Numbered from the stretch's first letter, positions 34,111-43,917 are shown. The stretch: 64,000 nt of DNA from Zhenhengia yiwuensis (GCF_014384995.1 NZ_JACRSY010000020.1:6485-70484), one strand, 5' to 3'. Program-made: numbers and translations. Notes: generated from the letters alone by a model not told the origin.

Positions 34111-36078
34111 ATGAAAAAAGATAATTATGGAAATCAAAGTATTTCCTCGTTAAAAGGTGCTGACAGGGTAAGATTACGTCCAGCAGTTATTTTTGGCTCC
34201 GATGGGATTGAGGGATGTCAACATTCGGTATTTGAAATTTTATCAAATGCAATTGACGAGGCTAAAGAAGGTTATGGAAGTGTGATTGATGTAACACTTT
34301 GCAAAGATCATTCCATTATCATACAAGATTACGGAAGAGGGATGCCCCTAGATTATAATGAAAAAGAAGGTCGTTATAACTGGGATCTTATTTTTTGTGA
34401 ACTTTATGCTGGGGGGAAATATAACAATAACAGTGGGGAAAACTATGAGTTTAGCTTAGGACTTAATGGTCTAGGTGCTTGTGCGACCCAATATAGTTCA
34501 GCCTTTATGGATGTTAGAGTTTATAGAAATGACTATGAATATGAACTTCACTTTGAAAGAGGTGAAAATATTGGAGGCCTAAGAAAAAATAAGGCAACTT
34601 ATAAGTCTACAGGAACGTGGATTCATTGGAAGCCAGATTCAGAAGTTTTTACAGATATTAGAGTAAGTAGCAGCTACTTTCACAATGTGCTTAAGAGGCA
34701 GGCTATTGTTAATAAAGGCATTAAATTTAACTTTAAAGATGAAATTCTAGAAGAAAAACATGTTTACCTTTATCCAGAAGGGATAGTAGGCTATGCCAAA
34801 GAAATAGCAGCTGAAAAACAGTTTAGTGAACTCATTTTCATGCAACATGAGACAAGAGGGCAAGATAGCCCAGAGAGACCGGAATATAAACTTAAGTTTG
34901 AAATTGCTTGCACGTTTTGTAATGAAGCCAATTTATTAGAGTACTACCATAACTCAAGTTATCTTGAATATGGTGGAGCGCCAGATAAAGCAGTCAAGAA
35001 TGCTTTTGTCTATTGCATAGATCAATATATTAAGAATGAGAACCTTTATAATAAAGATGAGAAGAAAATTACATTTGTAGATATACAAGATAGTCTCATC
35101 TTAATTGTCAACTCTTTTTCAACAGTAACAAGTTATGAGAATCAGACTAAAAAGGCCATTACAAATAAATTTATTCAAGAAGCTATACAGGACTACTTAA
35201 AAGACTATTTATCTATTTACTTTATTGAAAATAAAGATGAAGCAACACGTATTGCAAAACAAATCCTTATTAATAAACGAAGCCGTGAGAAAGCGGAACG
35301 TACACGTATCAATGTACGTAAACAGTTAGGTGGTACAATTGATATTACGAATCGTATTAAGAAGTTTGTAGATTGTAGATCAAAAGACCTAAATAAACGT
35401 GAGCTTTATATTGTAGAAGGAGATTCTGCGCTTGGTTCATGTAAATTAGGGCGTAATGCAGAATTTCAAGGTATCATGGCTATTCGAGGGAAAATCTTAA
35501 ACTGTCTTAAATCAGATTATGATAAAATCTTTAAAAGTGATATTATTGTAGATTTGCTTAAGGTATTAGGTTGTGGGGTAGAAATTACGAGTAAACACAA
35601 CAAAGAGTTGCATACTTTCGAACTTGAAAATTTAAGATGGCATAAAGTTATTATCTGTACAGATGCCGATGTAGATGGTTATCAGATTCGTACACTTGTA
35701 TTAACTATGTTGTATGCTTTAGTGCCAACACTGATTAGAGAAGGTAAAGTTTTCATTGCGGAAACACCACTTTATGAAATCAATACAAAAGATCATACTT
35801 ACTTTGCTTATTCAGATTATGAGAAAACAAAAATCTTAGAATCTCTTAAATGCAAATATACCATCCAACGTTCAAAAGGGCTTGGTGAAAATGATCCAGA
35901 GATGATGTGGGAAACAACTATGAATCCAGAGACAAGAAGATTGATTCAAGTGATGCCAGAAGATGCTGAGGTTACAAAAGAAGTATTTGAGAGGCTTCTT
36001 GGAGATAATTTAGCAGCCAGAAAAGCATTTATTGCAGAAGTAGGTCATGAGTATTTAGACTTATTGGATATGAGTTAA
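34111..36078 (+). CDS. Divergent type IIA topoisomerase, GyrB/ParE-like subunit
   Basis: A 655-residue ATPase subunit. The GHKL motifs are present in altered form: ILSNAIDEAKEG, DYGRGMP (usually DNGRGIP) and FSLGLNGLGACA (usually SGGLHGVG). The transducer domain and Toprim domain follow, with EGDSALGS (usually EGDSAGGS), AIRGKILN and the metal motif DADVDGYQI. It lacks the long C-terminal insert of proteobacterial GyrB. The partner A subunit follows after 16 bases. It is more divergent than a housekeeping gyrase, so topoisomerase IV or a lineage-specific second enzyme is likely; gyrase itself is presumably elsewhere. Confidence 0.88.
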   Translation: MKKDNYGNQSISSLKGADRVRLRPAVIFGSDGIEGCQHSVFEILSNAIDEAKEGYGSVIDVTLCKDHSIIIQDYGRGMPLDYNEKEGRYNWDLIFCELYAGGKYNNNSGENYEFSLGLNGLGACATQYSSAFMDVRVYRNDYEYELHFERGENIGGLRKNKATYKSTGTWIHWKPDSEVFTDIRVSSSYFHNVLKRQAIVNKGIKFNFKDEILEEKHVYLYPEGIVGYAKEIAAEKQFSELIFMQHETRGQDSPERPEYKLKFEIACTFCNEANLLEYYHNSSYLEYGGAPDKAVKNAFVYCIDQYIKNENLYNKDEKKITFVDIQDSLILIVNSFSTVTSYENQTKKAITNKFIQEAIQDYLKDYLSIYFIENKDEATRIAKQILINKRSREKAERTRINVRKQLGGTIDITNRIKKFVDCRSKDLNKRELYIVEGDSALGSCKLGRNAEFQGIMAIRGKILNCLKSDYDKIFKSDIIVDLLKVLGCGVEITSKHNKELHTFELENLRWHKVIICTDADVDGYQIRTLVLTMLYALVPTLIREGKVFIAETPLYEINTKDHTYFAYSDYEKTKILESLKCKYTIQRSKGLGENDPEMMWETTMNPETRRLIQVMPEDAEVTKEVFERLLGDNLAARKAFIAEVGHEYLDLLDMS

Positions 36079-36094
36079 GAAGGGGGAAGAAGAA

Positions 36095-38245
36095 ATGGAC
36101 GAGAAGATTATTAGACAGAATATATCCGAGACATTAGAATCCAATTACATGCCATATGCTATGAGTGTAATTGTCTCTCGTGCACTACCTGAAATCGATG
36201 GGTTTAAACCATCTCATCGTAAATTACTTTATACAATGTATAAAATGTCACTTTTAAAGTCTGGTCGTACAAAGTCAGCGAATATTGTTGGACAAACTAT
36301 GAAGCTTAATCCTCATGGAGATAGCGCTATTTATGAGACTATGGTGCGTCTTACAAAGGGTTATGCAGCACTCAATACACCTTTTATAGATTCTAAAGGA
36401 AACTTTGGTAAAATTTATTCAAGAGATATGGCTTATGCGGCCTCAAGATATACAGAAGCAAAGCTCAGTGATATTTGTGAAGAACTTTTTGGTGATATAG
36501 AAGAAGATTCAGTGCCGTTTGTAGATAACTATGACGGTAAGATGAAAGAACCTACTTTGCTTCCTGTTACATTTCCTAATATTTTAGTTAACCCTAATCA
36601 AGGGATTGCTGTAGGAATGGCTAGTAATATATGTAGTTTTAATTTAGGCGAAGTATGTGATGCAACTATTGCATACCTAAAGTCAGATAAGGAAGATGTA
36701 ACAGATTATATTCTTGCACCTGACTTTTCTACAGGTGGAGAGCTTATTTATAATAAAGAAGAAATGAAAAGTATTTTAAATAGTGGGCGTGGTTCCTTTA
36801 AAATGAGAGGGAAATACGAGTATGTTAAAAAGGAAAACTGTATTGAAATCACAGAAATCCCTTATACAACAACAATAGAAGCTATTATTGATAAAATTGA
36901 AGATGCTGTTAAACAAGGCAAGATTAAAGAGATTTCAGACGTACGTGATGAAACAGACCTTTCAGGTTTAAAGCTTACTATTGATTTAAAACGTTCAGCT
37001 GATCCTAATATTGTTATTGAAAAGCTCTTTAAACTGACAACACTTGAAGATACTTTCAGCTGTAATTTTAATGTACTTATTGATGGAATGCCAAAAGTAT
37101 TAGGTGTCAAATCCATCATTGAGGAGTGGGTAAGATTTAGAAAAGATTGTCTTATTAGAAAGTTTACTTTCAATATTGATAAAATGCAAAAAAGACATCA
37201 TCTTTTACTTGGGCTTAAACAAATCTTATTTGATATTGATAAGGCTATCGATATTATCAGAAATACTGAAAAAGAAAATCAGGTTGTACCAAACCTTATG
37301 CGTGCCTTTGAACTTACTCAAATGCAAGCTGAGTTTGTAGCAGAGATTAAATTACGTCACCTTAACAAACAGTATATTTTAAATACTCTTCAAGATGTAG
37401 ATAAGCTTGAAAAGGAGATTGCTAAGTATACAGAAATTATTAATAGCGATACAAAACTTAAAAAAGTTATTAGTGATGAGTTAAAGCAAACTAAGAAGAA
37501 ATATGCTGTGCCAAGGCGTACAACTTTAATTGAACCACATAAAGTAGTTGCTTTACCGAGTGACGCTTTAATAGAAGACTATAATCTTAGATTTTTCTTT
37601 ACAGAGCATCAGTATCTGAAAAAGATTTCACTGGCTTCTCTTAGAAGTAGCGGGGAGCAGAAGCTGAAAGATAATGACCAAATTATTCAAGAAGTTGAAA
37701 CCACTAATAAAAGCGATGTACTCTTCTTTACGAATAAGTGTAATGTCTATAAAGTAAAAGCTTATGAAATAGAAGACTGTAAAGCAAGTCAATATGGGGT
37801 ATACTTACCTAATATTTTAGACTTAGAGGTTGATGAGACAATTATTTATATGTATCCAACCATGAATTATACAGGCTCTATCTTATTTGGATTTGAATCA
37901 GGAAAAGTCGCACGCGTGCCACTTAATGTATATGAAACAAAGACAAATAGAAAGAAACTGGTTAAAGCTTATTATGGTAAAAGTAGTTGTGTAGGTATCT
38001 GCGTCATTTATGAAGAAGGTTATATTGAATGTATTAGGACAGATGAAAAGTGGGCCATTATCCCAACAGAACTGATTGAAGAAAAAGCGAAGCGAGATAC
38101 ACCAGGTATACAGGTGTTAAACATTACTAAGAAACATAATATGGCTCATATTAAGCCAATTATGGAAATAGATGAAAAAATAGAAAAGCTTGCCACTAAA
38201 GCATTACCGGCAAACGTAAAAAATATAGGGACAACAAAAGATTAA
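36095..38245 (+). CDS. Divergent type IIA topoisomerase, GyrA/ParC-like subunit
   Basis: A 716-residue cleavage subunit. The N-terminus has ALPEIDGFKPSHRK, and the catalytic tyrosine lies in AYAASRYTEAKLS. The coiled-coil gate region and a reduced C-terminal beta-propeller (about residues 500-700) follow. GyrA is usually about 820-840 residues, so the C-terminal wrapping domain is short here, which fits decatenation (ParC-like) better than supercoiling. It forms an operon with the GyrB-like subunit. Confidence 0.88.
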   Translation: MDEKIIRQNISETLESNYMPYAMSVIVSRALPEIDGFKPSHRKLLYTMYKMSLLKSGRTKSANIVGQTMKLNPHGDSAIYETMVRLTKGYAALNTPFIDSKGNFGKIYSRDMAYAASRYTEAKLSDICEELFGDIEEDSVPFVDNYDGKMKEPTLLPVTFPNILVNPNQGIAVGMASNICSFNLGEVCDATIAYLKSDKEDVTDYILAPDFSTGGELIYNKEEMKSILNSGRGSFKMRGKYEYVKKENCIEITEIPYTTTIEAIIDKIEDAVKQGKIKEISDVRDETDLSGLKLTIDLKRSADPNIVIEKLFKLTTLEDTFSCNFNVLIDGMPKVLGVKSIIEEWVRFRKDCLIRKFTFNIDKMQKRHHLLLGLKQILFDIDKAIDIIRNTEKENQVVPNLMRAFELTQMQAEFVAEIKLRHLNKQYILNTLQDVDKLEKEIAKYTEIINSDTKLKKVISDELKQTKKKYAVPRRTTLIEPHKVVALPSDALIEDYNLRFFFTEHQYLKKISLASLRSSGEQKLKDNDQIIQEVETTNKSDVLFFTNKCNVYKVKAYEIEDCKASQYGVYLPNILDLEVDETIIYMYPTMNYTGSILFGFESGKVARVPLNVYETKTNRKKLVKAYYGKSSCVGICVIYEEGYIECIRTDEKWAIIPTELIEEKAKRDTPGIQVLNITKKHNMAHIKPIMEIDEKIEKLATKALPANVKNIGTTKD

Positions 38246-38269
38246 GACTAGCAATTAATGGAGGGAATC

Positions 38270-39067
38270 ATGAGGGGACAATTATTAAACAGTAAGCGTA
38301 TTGTTGTAAAAATCGGTACGTCTTCTTTAACCCATGACAATGGTAACACAAATTTAGACAAGATGGAAAAACTAGCAAGGGTTTTAACAGATTTAAATCA
38401 TCAAGGAAAGGAAATAATACTTGTATCATCTGGTGCAATTGGTACAGGTTCAAGACGTATTGGTTTAACTGAAAGACCACAAGAACTTGAAATGAAACAA
38501 GCAACAGCTGCTATTGGCCAAGCTATTTTAATGCAAATTTATGAAAAGTTTTTTGCAGAATATAATCAAGTTATTGCACAAGTTCTTTTAACTAAAGATG
38601 TTATAGAAGATTCAATTAAAAATCAAAATGCTAAAAATACACTTTTTGCTTTATTAAAGCTAGGTGTTATTCCAATCATTAATGAAAATGACTGCATTTC
38701 TACAGCACAGATAGAAGGATACCGTTTTGGAGATAACGACACACTTTCTGCTATGGTTGCTCAGCTCGTAGATGCTGATCTGCTTATTTTATTAACAGAT
38801 ATTGATGGGCTTTATACAGATAATCCAAAAGTTAATAAAGAAGCTACACTCATTAAAACAGTAGAAGAGATTACACCTGAGATTGAAGGCTTAGGAAAGG
38901 ATACAGGTTCCCAATTTGGAACAGGTGGTATGACAACAAAGATTACAGCAGCAAAAATAGCTAAAGAGAATCAGACACATACAGTTGTTGCCTTAGGGGA
39001 CGATACACGTGTTCTTTACGATATTTTAGAAGGTAAAGAAGTAGGAACTTGGTTTATAGGAAAATAA
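38270..39067 (+). CDS. proB: Glutamate 5-kinase (no PUA domain)
   Basis: A 265-residue amino-acid kinase. VVKIGTSSLT is at the N-terminus, VSSGAIGTGSRRIG mid-N, NENDC and DIDGLYTDNP in the centre, and GTGGMTTKI near the C-terminus. It phosphorylates glutamate, the first step of proline synthesis. The C-terminal PUA domain of enterobacterial ProB is absent. proA is not adjacent; the next gene is a DUF896 protein. The ATG at 38270 is preferred because GGAGGGA lies inside the codons following the earlier ATG at 38258. Confidence 0.93.
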   Translation: MRGQLLNSKRIVVKIGTSSLTHDNGNTNLDKMEKLARVLTDLNHQGKEIILVSSGAIGTGSRRIGLTERPQELEMKQATAAIGQAILMQIYEKFFAEYNQVIAQVLLTKDVIEDSIKNQNAKNTLFALLKLGVIPIINENDCISTAQIEGYRFGDNDTLSAMVAQLVDADLLILLTDIDGLYTDNPKVNKEATLIKTVEEITPEIEGLGKDTGSQFGTGGMTTKITAAKIAKENQTHTVVALGDDTRVLYDILEGKEVGTWFIGK

Positions 39068-39081
39068 GAGAGGTAAAAAGA

Positions 39082-39294
39082 ATGGAAATGGAAAAGCTTA
39101 TTGCACGTATTAATGAACTTGCAAACAAGAAAAAAACAGAAGGATTAACACCAACAGAACTTGAAGAACAAGCAACACTTCGTGCGCAGTACTTACAAAT
39201 TTTTAGAGGTAACTTCAAGAATCAATTAGCTAATACAAAAATCCAAACACCAGATGGGAAATTGCATCCACTTAAATATATGCCAAATAAATAA
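39082..39294 (+). CDS. DUF896 family protein (YnzC/YneB-type)
   Basis: A 70-residue basic protein with the DUF896 pattern: IARINELANKKKTEGLT, EEQATLRAQYL, then RGNFKNQL and a C-terminal DGKLHPLKYMP block. The Bacillus member YnzC is a small two-helix protein in a LexA-controlled SOS operon; its function is unknown. The start at 39082 follows AGAGGT; an earlier frame overlaps proB and is rejected. Here it trails proB and precedes the SOS-boxed ruvAB unit, separated by a terminator. Confidence 0.85.
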   Translation: MEMEKLIARINELANKKKTEGLTPTELEEQATLRAQYLQIFRGNFKNQLANTKIQTPDGKLHPLKYMPNK

Positions 39295-39305
39295 AGGCTT
39301 ATCTA

Positions 39306-39344
39306 AGGACAGAACATGATACTTTAATGTGTTCTGTCTTTTTT
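39306..39344 (+). terminator. Terminator after the DUF896 gene
   Basis: GACAGAACA/TGTTCTGTC stem with a loop of about 13 bases, followed by six T. Confidence 0.88.
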
Positions 39345-39408
39345 ATAGTTTAATAGAAGTCTACCTCTATAGTATATAAAAGCAGCAGAGAGGATAAAAG
39401 GCTTCTAC

Positions 39409-39437
39409 TAGACGAAAACTTAAGATTAGTGTACAAT
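39409..39437 (+). promoter_or_regulatory. Promoter of ruvAB
   Basis: TAGACG (39409-39414), a 17-base spacer, TACAAT (39432-39437), directly ahead of the LexA box. Confidence 0.5.
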
Positions 39438-39439
39438 AA

Positions 39440-39451
39440 GAACAAATGTTC
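39440..39451. promoter_or_regulatory. LexA (SOS) operator upstream of ruvAB
   Basis: GAACAAATGTTC, an exact GAAC-N4-GTTC palindrome of the Gram-positive LexA/DinR type, placed at the expected transcription start 3 bases after the -10 box. Confidence 0.82.
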
Positions 39452-39467
39452 TTGTGAAGGAGATTGT

Positions 39468-40067
39468 ATGATAGCATATTTAATAGGTGAAATCACCGAT
39501 ATAGAAGATAACAATATATATATTGAAGTAAATGGCGTAGGTTATGAAGTTTTTATGCCCTATGATCATGATGGACAGATGCTTCGCGTAGGAACAAAAA
39601 TGAAAGCTTATATTTACGAACATATTAAAGAAGATGCTTATGATTTATATGGTTTTACAATGAAGATGCAAAGAGACCTCTTTAAAAAGCTTATAGGTGT
39701 GAATGGTATAGGGCCTAAAAGTGCACTTCAGATGATGAATATGTATGAAGTGAACCATCTCATTGAAATTATTATGATGCAGGATCATAAAGCACTTGGA
39801 AAAGTAAGTGGAATAGGGCCTAAGACAGCTCAGCGTATTACTCTTGAACTTAAAGATGTCGTACAGAAATTTGCTATGCCAGATTTAAGCTATCTAGAAA
39901 AAGGGCTTCCAGAATCAACAGGAAGCAATAAAGAAGAAGCAGTAGAAGCTCTTGAAGCATTAGGTTTTACTACAGCCGATGCTAGAAAAGCAGTACAAGC
40001 TATTTTTGATTATTCTGATACAACAGAAACTATTATTAAGAAGGCACTTGCCTTGCTGATGAATTAG
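39468..40067 (+). CDS. ruvA: Holliday junction branch migration protein RuvA
   Basis: A 199-residue protein: an N-terminal OB fold (MIAYLIGEITD), two helix-hairpin-helix motifs (VNGIGPKSALQM and VSGIGPKTAQRI) and the C-terminal three-helix domain that contacts RuvB. A 13-residue N-terminal extension is possible but falls before the AAGGAGA box. ruvB begins 12 bases after the stop. Control by LexA is inferred from the operator upstream. Confidence 0.96.
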   Translation: MIAYLIGEITDIEDNNIYIEVNGVGYEVFMPYDHDGQMLRVGTKMKAYIYEHIKEDAYDLYGFTMKMQRDLFKKLIGVNGIGPKSALQMMNMYEVNHLIEIIMMQDHKALGKVSGIGPKTAQRITLELKDVVQKFAMPDLSYLEKGLPESTGSNKEEAVEALEALGFTTADARKAVQAIFDYSDTTETIIKKALALLMN

Positions 40068-40079
40068 GGAGTGAAAAAA

Positions 40080-41084
40080 GTGGATACACGTATGATGTCA
40101 GCAGACTTACAAATTGAAGATACGGATATAGAAAGTAGTATTAGGCCCATTACTTTGGAGGAGTATATTGGTCAAAGTGCTATTAAAGAAAATCTAAGTA
40201 TTTTTATTCAAGCTGCTAAACTAAGAAATGAGGCACTTGATCATGTGCTACTCTATGGACCACCGGGACTTGGTAAAACAACACTTGCAGGCGTTATTGC
40301 GCATGAAATGGGTGTTAAAATCAAAGTGACAGCTGGGCCAGCTATTGAAAAACCGGGTGATATTGCAGCTATCCTTAATAACCTTCAGCCAGGCGATTTA
40401 CTTTTTATAGATGAGATTCACCGCATGCCACGTCAAGTAGAGGAGGTGCTTTACTCAGCTATGGAAGATTATCATATTGATATTGTTGTAGGGAAAGGAC
40501 CTACTGCTAAATCTATTCGCCTCTCTCTTCCACCCTTTACATTAGTAGGTGCTACAACAAGAGCAGGGATGCTGAGCTCTCCACTTCGTGATCGTTTTGG
40601 CATTGTACAAAGACTAGAATATTACTCTTTAGAAGAATTAGGACAGATTATCCAAAGAACAGCGAGTCTTTTAGAGGTAGAATGTACATCTGAGGGGGCT
40701 ATGGAAATTGCAAAATGTTCAAGAGGTACACCACGTCTTGCAAATAGATTATTAAAGCGTGTGCGAGATATTGTATGGATTAAATATGAGGGGCATATTA
40801 ATCAGGAGACTGCATTAGAAGCACTTAAACTCCTTAATATTGATACATACGGCCTAGATGAAATAGACAGGCGTATATTAAATACTATTGCTTATCAATT
40901 TAAGGGAGGACCTGTAGGACTAGAAACACTTGCAGCTACTATTGGAGAGGAAAGAGAGACATTAGAAGATGTTTATGAACCTTATTTGATGCAGCAAGGC
41001 TTATTACAGCGTACACCAAGAGGACGCATGTTGACTGATGCGGCAAAAATTTTAATTAAAATGCCGCCAGAGTTAAACAATTAA
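40080..41084 (+). CDS. ruvB: Holliday junction DNA helicase RuvB
   Basis: A 334-residue AAA+ ATPase. Walker A is YGPPGLGKTT, Walker B is FIDEIHRM, sensor/arginine-finger segments include GATTRAGMLSSPLRDRFG, and a winged helix ends the protein. It drives branch migration with RuvA. The GTG at 40080 with GGAGTG six bases upstream is chosen; the GTG at 40071 would be part of that ribosome binding site. No ruvC is present, as expected for Firmicutes, where RecU resolves junctions. Confidence 0.96.
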   Translation: MDTRMMSADLQIEDTDIESSIRPITLEEYIGQSAIKENLSIFIQAAKLRNEALDHVLLYGPPGLGKTTLAGVIAHEMGVKIKVTAGPAIEKPGDIAAILNNLQPGDLLFIDEIHRMPRQVEEVLYSAMEDYHIDIVVGKGPTAKSIRLSLPPFTLVGATTRAGMLSSPLRDRFGIVQRLEYYSLEELGQIIQRTASLLEVECTSEGAMEIAKCSRGTPRLANRLLKRVRDIVWIKYEGHINQETALEALKLLNIDTYGLDEIDRRILNTIAYQFKGGPVGLETLAATIGEERETLEDVYEPYLMQQGLLQRTPRGRMLTDAAKILIKMPPELNN

Positions 41085-41106
41085 GATAGTTTTTTACATT
41101 CATCTA

Positions 41107-41115
41107 TGATATAAT
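41107..41115 (+). promoter_or_regulatory. Extended -10 promoter of zapA
   Basis: TGATATAAT, the TGnTATAAT form; no good -35 box is seen at the matching distance. Confidence 0.5.
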
Positions 41116-41158
41116 GACAAAAAATATACTTATATAAAGTCATAGTGGGGTGCTACAG

Positions 41159-41485
41159 ATGGCAAAGAATAAAGTAGAAGTCATGATAGGTGGACAAGTA
41201 TATGCTTTACAAGGCAATGAATCTCGGGAACATATTCAAAAAGTAGCGCATGTACTCGATAAAAAAGTAGTAGAAATGCAAAAAAACAGCCTGGCAAGAC
41301 ACTTGAATCAGTCACAGAAACATTTTATGATGGCACTCAATATTGCAGATGAATATTTAAAATTAGAGGAGGAAAGGGACCTCTATAGTAAAGAACTTGC
41401 AAAGTGCAATGAAGAAAATCTTGCGCTTGCAGAGCGAATTAAAGAAATGGCCCTTGAAATCAATGAACTTAAGATTAACAAATAA
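41159..41485 (+). CDS. zapA: Cell division protein ZapA
   Basis: A 108-residue protein: an N-terminal ZapA domain (KVEVMIGGQVYALQG) and a long C-terminal coiled coil (about residues 58-105). ZapA bundles FtsZ filaments at the Z ring. A GTG at 41150 would add three residues; the ATG at 41159 after GGGGTG fits the family. It precedes a U32 gene, and then a SEDS/PBP pair also active at the septum or lateral wall. Confidence 0.9.
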   Translation: MAKNKVEVMIGGQVYALQGNESREHIQKVAHVLDKKVVEMQKNSLARHLNQSQKHFMMALNIADEYLKLEEERDLYSKELAKCNEENLALAERIKEMALEINELKINK

Positions 41486-41501
41486 CATTAATAGTTATAC
41501 T

Positions 41502-41530
41502 AAAAGGGGTAAGTAATTGCCCCTTTTATA
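41502..41530 (+). terminator. Weak terminator or attenuator after zapA
   Basis: AAAAGGGG/CCCCTTTT stem with a ten-base loop, then TATA. The U-run is short, so read-through into the U32 gene is likely. Confidence 0.5.
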
Positions 41531-41556
41531 ATGAATAAATGAAAGAAGGACAAAGT

Positions 41557-43887
41557 GTGAGACAAGTAGAATTACTAGCACCAGTTGGCAAATTTGAAAA
41601 TGCACTTGCGGCAATTGAGAATGGGGCCAATGCCATATTCGTAGGAGGCAAAGTTTTTAATGCAAGACAATTTGCAGATAACTTTGAAGAAGATGAACTA
41701 GAAAAAATCGTAGATTATTGTAAGTTACGTGGTGTAAAGACCCACATTACTGTTAATACTTTAATTAAGGATCAAGAAATAGAAGAGCTTATGGCTTATT
41801 TACAAAAGCTAGCACGCTTAAAAGTAGATGCCATTATTGTACAAGATTTGGGCGTAGCCTATTTGATTAAAACCTATTTTCCAGAGATTGAACTCCATGC
41901 AAGCACACAGATGAGTGCGCACAGTATTGAAGATGTTATGTTTCTTAAAAGCTGCGGATTTAAACGTGTGGTACTAGCAAGGGAAATGCAGCTTGAGGAA
42001 ATTAGAGCCATTAAAGAAGCTGTAGATATTGAAATTGAGACCTTTATTCATGGAGCACTTTGTTACTCTTATTCTGGTCAATGTTTGTTTAGTAGTCAAA
42101 TTGGTGGACGTAGTGGAAATAGAGGACGATGTGCACAGCCTTGCCGTATGGGATATGCCCTTTTAAGAGGAGAAGAAGAGGTTGTTAAATCAGCTTACTT
42201 ATTAAGTCCAAAGGATTTATGTACTTTAAGTTTCCTTCCTGAGCTTATGAAGTGTGGGATTGACTCGTTTAAAATGGAAGGCCGTATGAAATCACCAGAG
42301 TATGTAGCTTCTGTTACAAAGGTCTATAGAAAATATATTGATCTTGCTTTAAAAGATCCTAAAAACTATAAGGTTGAGCAAGAAGATATGGAAATGCTAC
42401 AGTCTATTTTTAATCGAGGAGGCTTTTCAGAAGGGTATTACTTCAAAAAAGCAGGTGCCGACATGATTACAGAGAAGACGCCTAAAAATATTGGTTTAAG
42501 AATTGGCTATGTAGTCAAATATGATAAGAAAACCAAGATGGCTACTATTCATACCAATAAGACACTTAATCCTGGAGATGGGCTTGAAATCTGGAACAAG
42601 AAAAAGCATACAGGAACAGGTATTTCAAAAGTATATCCAGCAGGCCAGCAGTTTACTGTACGTGTAGAAGATTGGGTAGATGAAAAGAGTCCAGTATACT
42701 TATCTAAAAATAACACTTTATTAAAAGTGCTTAAGAAGACCTATGAAAAAGCTCAAAGAAAAGTAGAGGTAAGTGGACAGGTGATAGGAAAAATTGGTGA
42801 ACCGGTTCGTTTTACTTTAACTTATGGGATTTATACAGCTGAGGTAGTAGGAGATGTACTAGAGCCAGCTCAAAATGCACCTATTACACAAGACATTGCC
42901 TTTGAAAAATTATCTAAGTTAGGGAATACTTCCTTTGAATTAACGGAGTTAAAAGGGCACTGGGAAGATGGCGCTTATATGACAATCAGTAAGCTTAATC
43001 AGCTTAGAAGAGAGGCAGTAGAAAAATTAGAAGCTTTAATTTGTGAGAAAGATGAAGCCCGTATTTATAAGACTTATGAAAAAGTGCAAAACCCTATTTG
43101 GGAGGGGCCAAGGACACATAGTGTGCAGGTGCATACATTAGAACAGTTAGATGCGGCACTCATGTACTCAGAAGTAAGTAAAATTTATTGGGAATGGCGT
43201 TATAATGATATAGCCTTAGAAGAAGCTTTTAGCAAATGCCAAGAAGCAGAAAAAAGTTTTTATATTGTCTTTCCAGCTATTACAAAAGAGAAGACATTGA
43301 TGTGTATTAAAGAACGTATTCAGTTTTGGGAAAACCTTTCTATAAGTGGATATGTTATTCGTACATTAGGTGTTTTTGAACTGCTTAAAAATAGTGCTAA
43401 AGAAAAAGTAATCGATTATAACTTAAATATTATGAATAATGAAGCTGTTTATCATTGGCTAGAGTATGGGGCAACAAGAGTTACTACATCAGCAGAACTA
43501 GCAAAAGAAGAGCTTGAACAGTTGAATGGGCCACTCGAAACGATTATTTATGGCAAGTTACCCGTTATGACAACTGAACAATGTGTATTAGGAAATCACA
43601 AGCTTTGTCATAAGAAGAAGCCTACACTTGAATATAGCTTATCTGATCGAAAAGGTGCAAAATGGCCTATTTTAACAGATTGCATAGCTTGTAAGATGCA
43701 GATTCTTATGCATGAACCTCTTCTTATAGAAGAGAAATATTTAGAAGATGCAGCGATCATGGTATATCGTATATTATTTACAGATGAAAAAGCAGAACAG
43801 GTTAAAGAAATACTTTCTTATTTAATAAGACAGGAGCCAACTGGAGTAACTGGGCAAAAAGCAAGTTTCTTTAAGCCTATTGATTAA
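41557..43887 (+). CDS. Large U32 family protein (U32 + DUF3656, RlhA-like)
   Basis: A 776-residue protein. The N-terminal U32 domain begins VELLAPVGKFENALAA and has the cysteine motifs HGALCYSYSGQCLFSSQ and RCAQPCRMGY. The remaining half corresponds to the DUF3656/collagenase-like extension and ends with a Cys-containing region (about 695-725). This architecture is that of RlhA, which hydroxylates C2501 of 23S rRNA in E. coli. That substrate is inferred and not proven here. The GTG at 41557 follows GAAGGA; the earlier ATG at 41539 precedes this box. Confidence 0.83.
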   Translation: MRQVELLAPVGKFENALAAIENGANAIFVGGKVFNARQFADNFEEDELEKIVDYCKLRGVKTHITVNTLIKDQEIEELMAYLQKLARLKVDAIIVQDLGVAYLIKTYFPEIELHASTQMSAHSIEDVMFLKSCGFKRVVLAREMQLEEIRAIKEAVDIEIETFIHGALCYSYSGQCLFSSQIGGRSGNRGRCAQPCRMGYALLRGEEEVVKSAYLLSPKDLCTLSFLPELMKCGIDSFKMEGRMKSPEYVASVTKVYRKYIDLALKDPKNYKVEQEDMEMLQSIFNRGGFSEGYYFKKAGADMITEKTPKNIGLRIGYVVKYDKKTKMATIHTNKTLNPGDGLEIWNKKKHTGTGISKVYPAGQQFTVRVEDWVDEKSPVYLSKNNTLLKVLKKTYEKAQRKVEVSGQVIGKIGEPVRFTLTYGIYTAEVVGDVLEPAQNAPITQDIAFEKLSKLGNTSFELTELKGHWEDGAYMTISKLNQLRREAVEKLEALICEKDEARIYKTYEKVQNPIWEGPRTHSVQVHTLEQLDAALMYSEVSKIYWEWRYNDIALEEAFSKCQEAEKSFYIVFPAITKEKTLMCIKERIQFWENLSISGYVIRTLGVFELLKNSAKEKVIDYNLNIMNNEAVYHWLEYGATRVTTSAELAKEELEQLNGPLETIIYGKLPVMTTEQCVLGNHKLCHKKKPTLEYSLSDRKGAKWPILTDCIACKMQILMHEPLLIEEKYLEDAAIMVYRILFTDEKAEQVKEILSYLIRQEPTGVTGQKASFFKPID

Positions 43888-43917
43888 TCATTATATAGAG
43901 AAAAAAGAGGTGATAAA

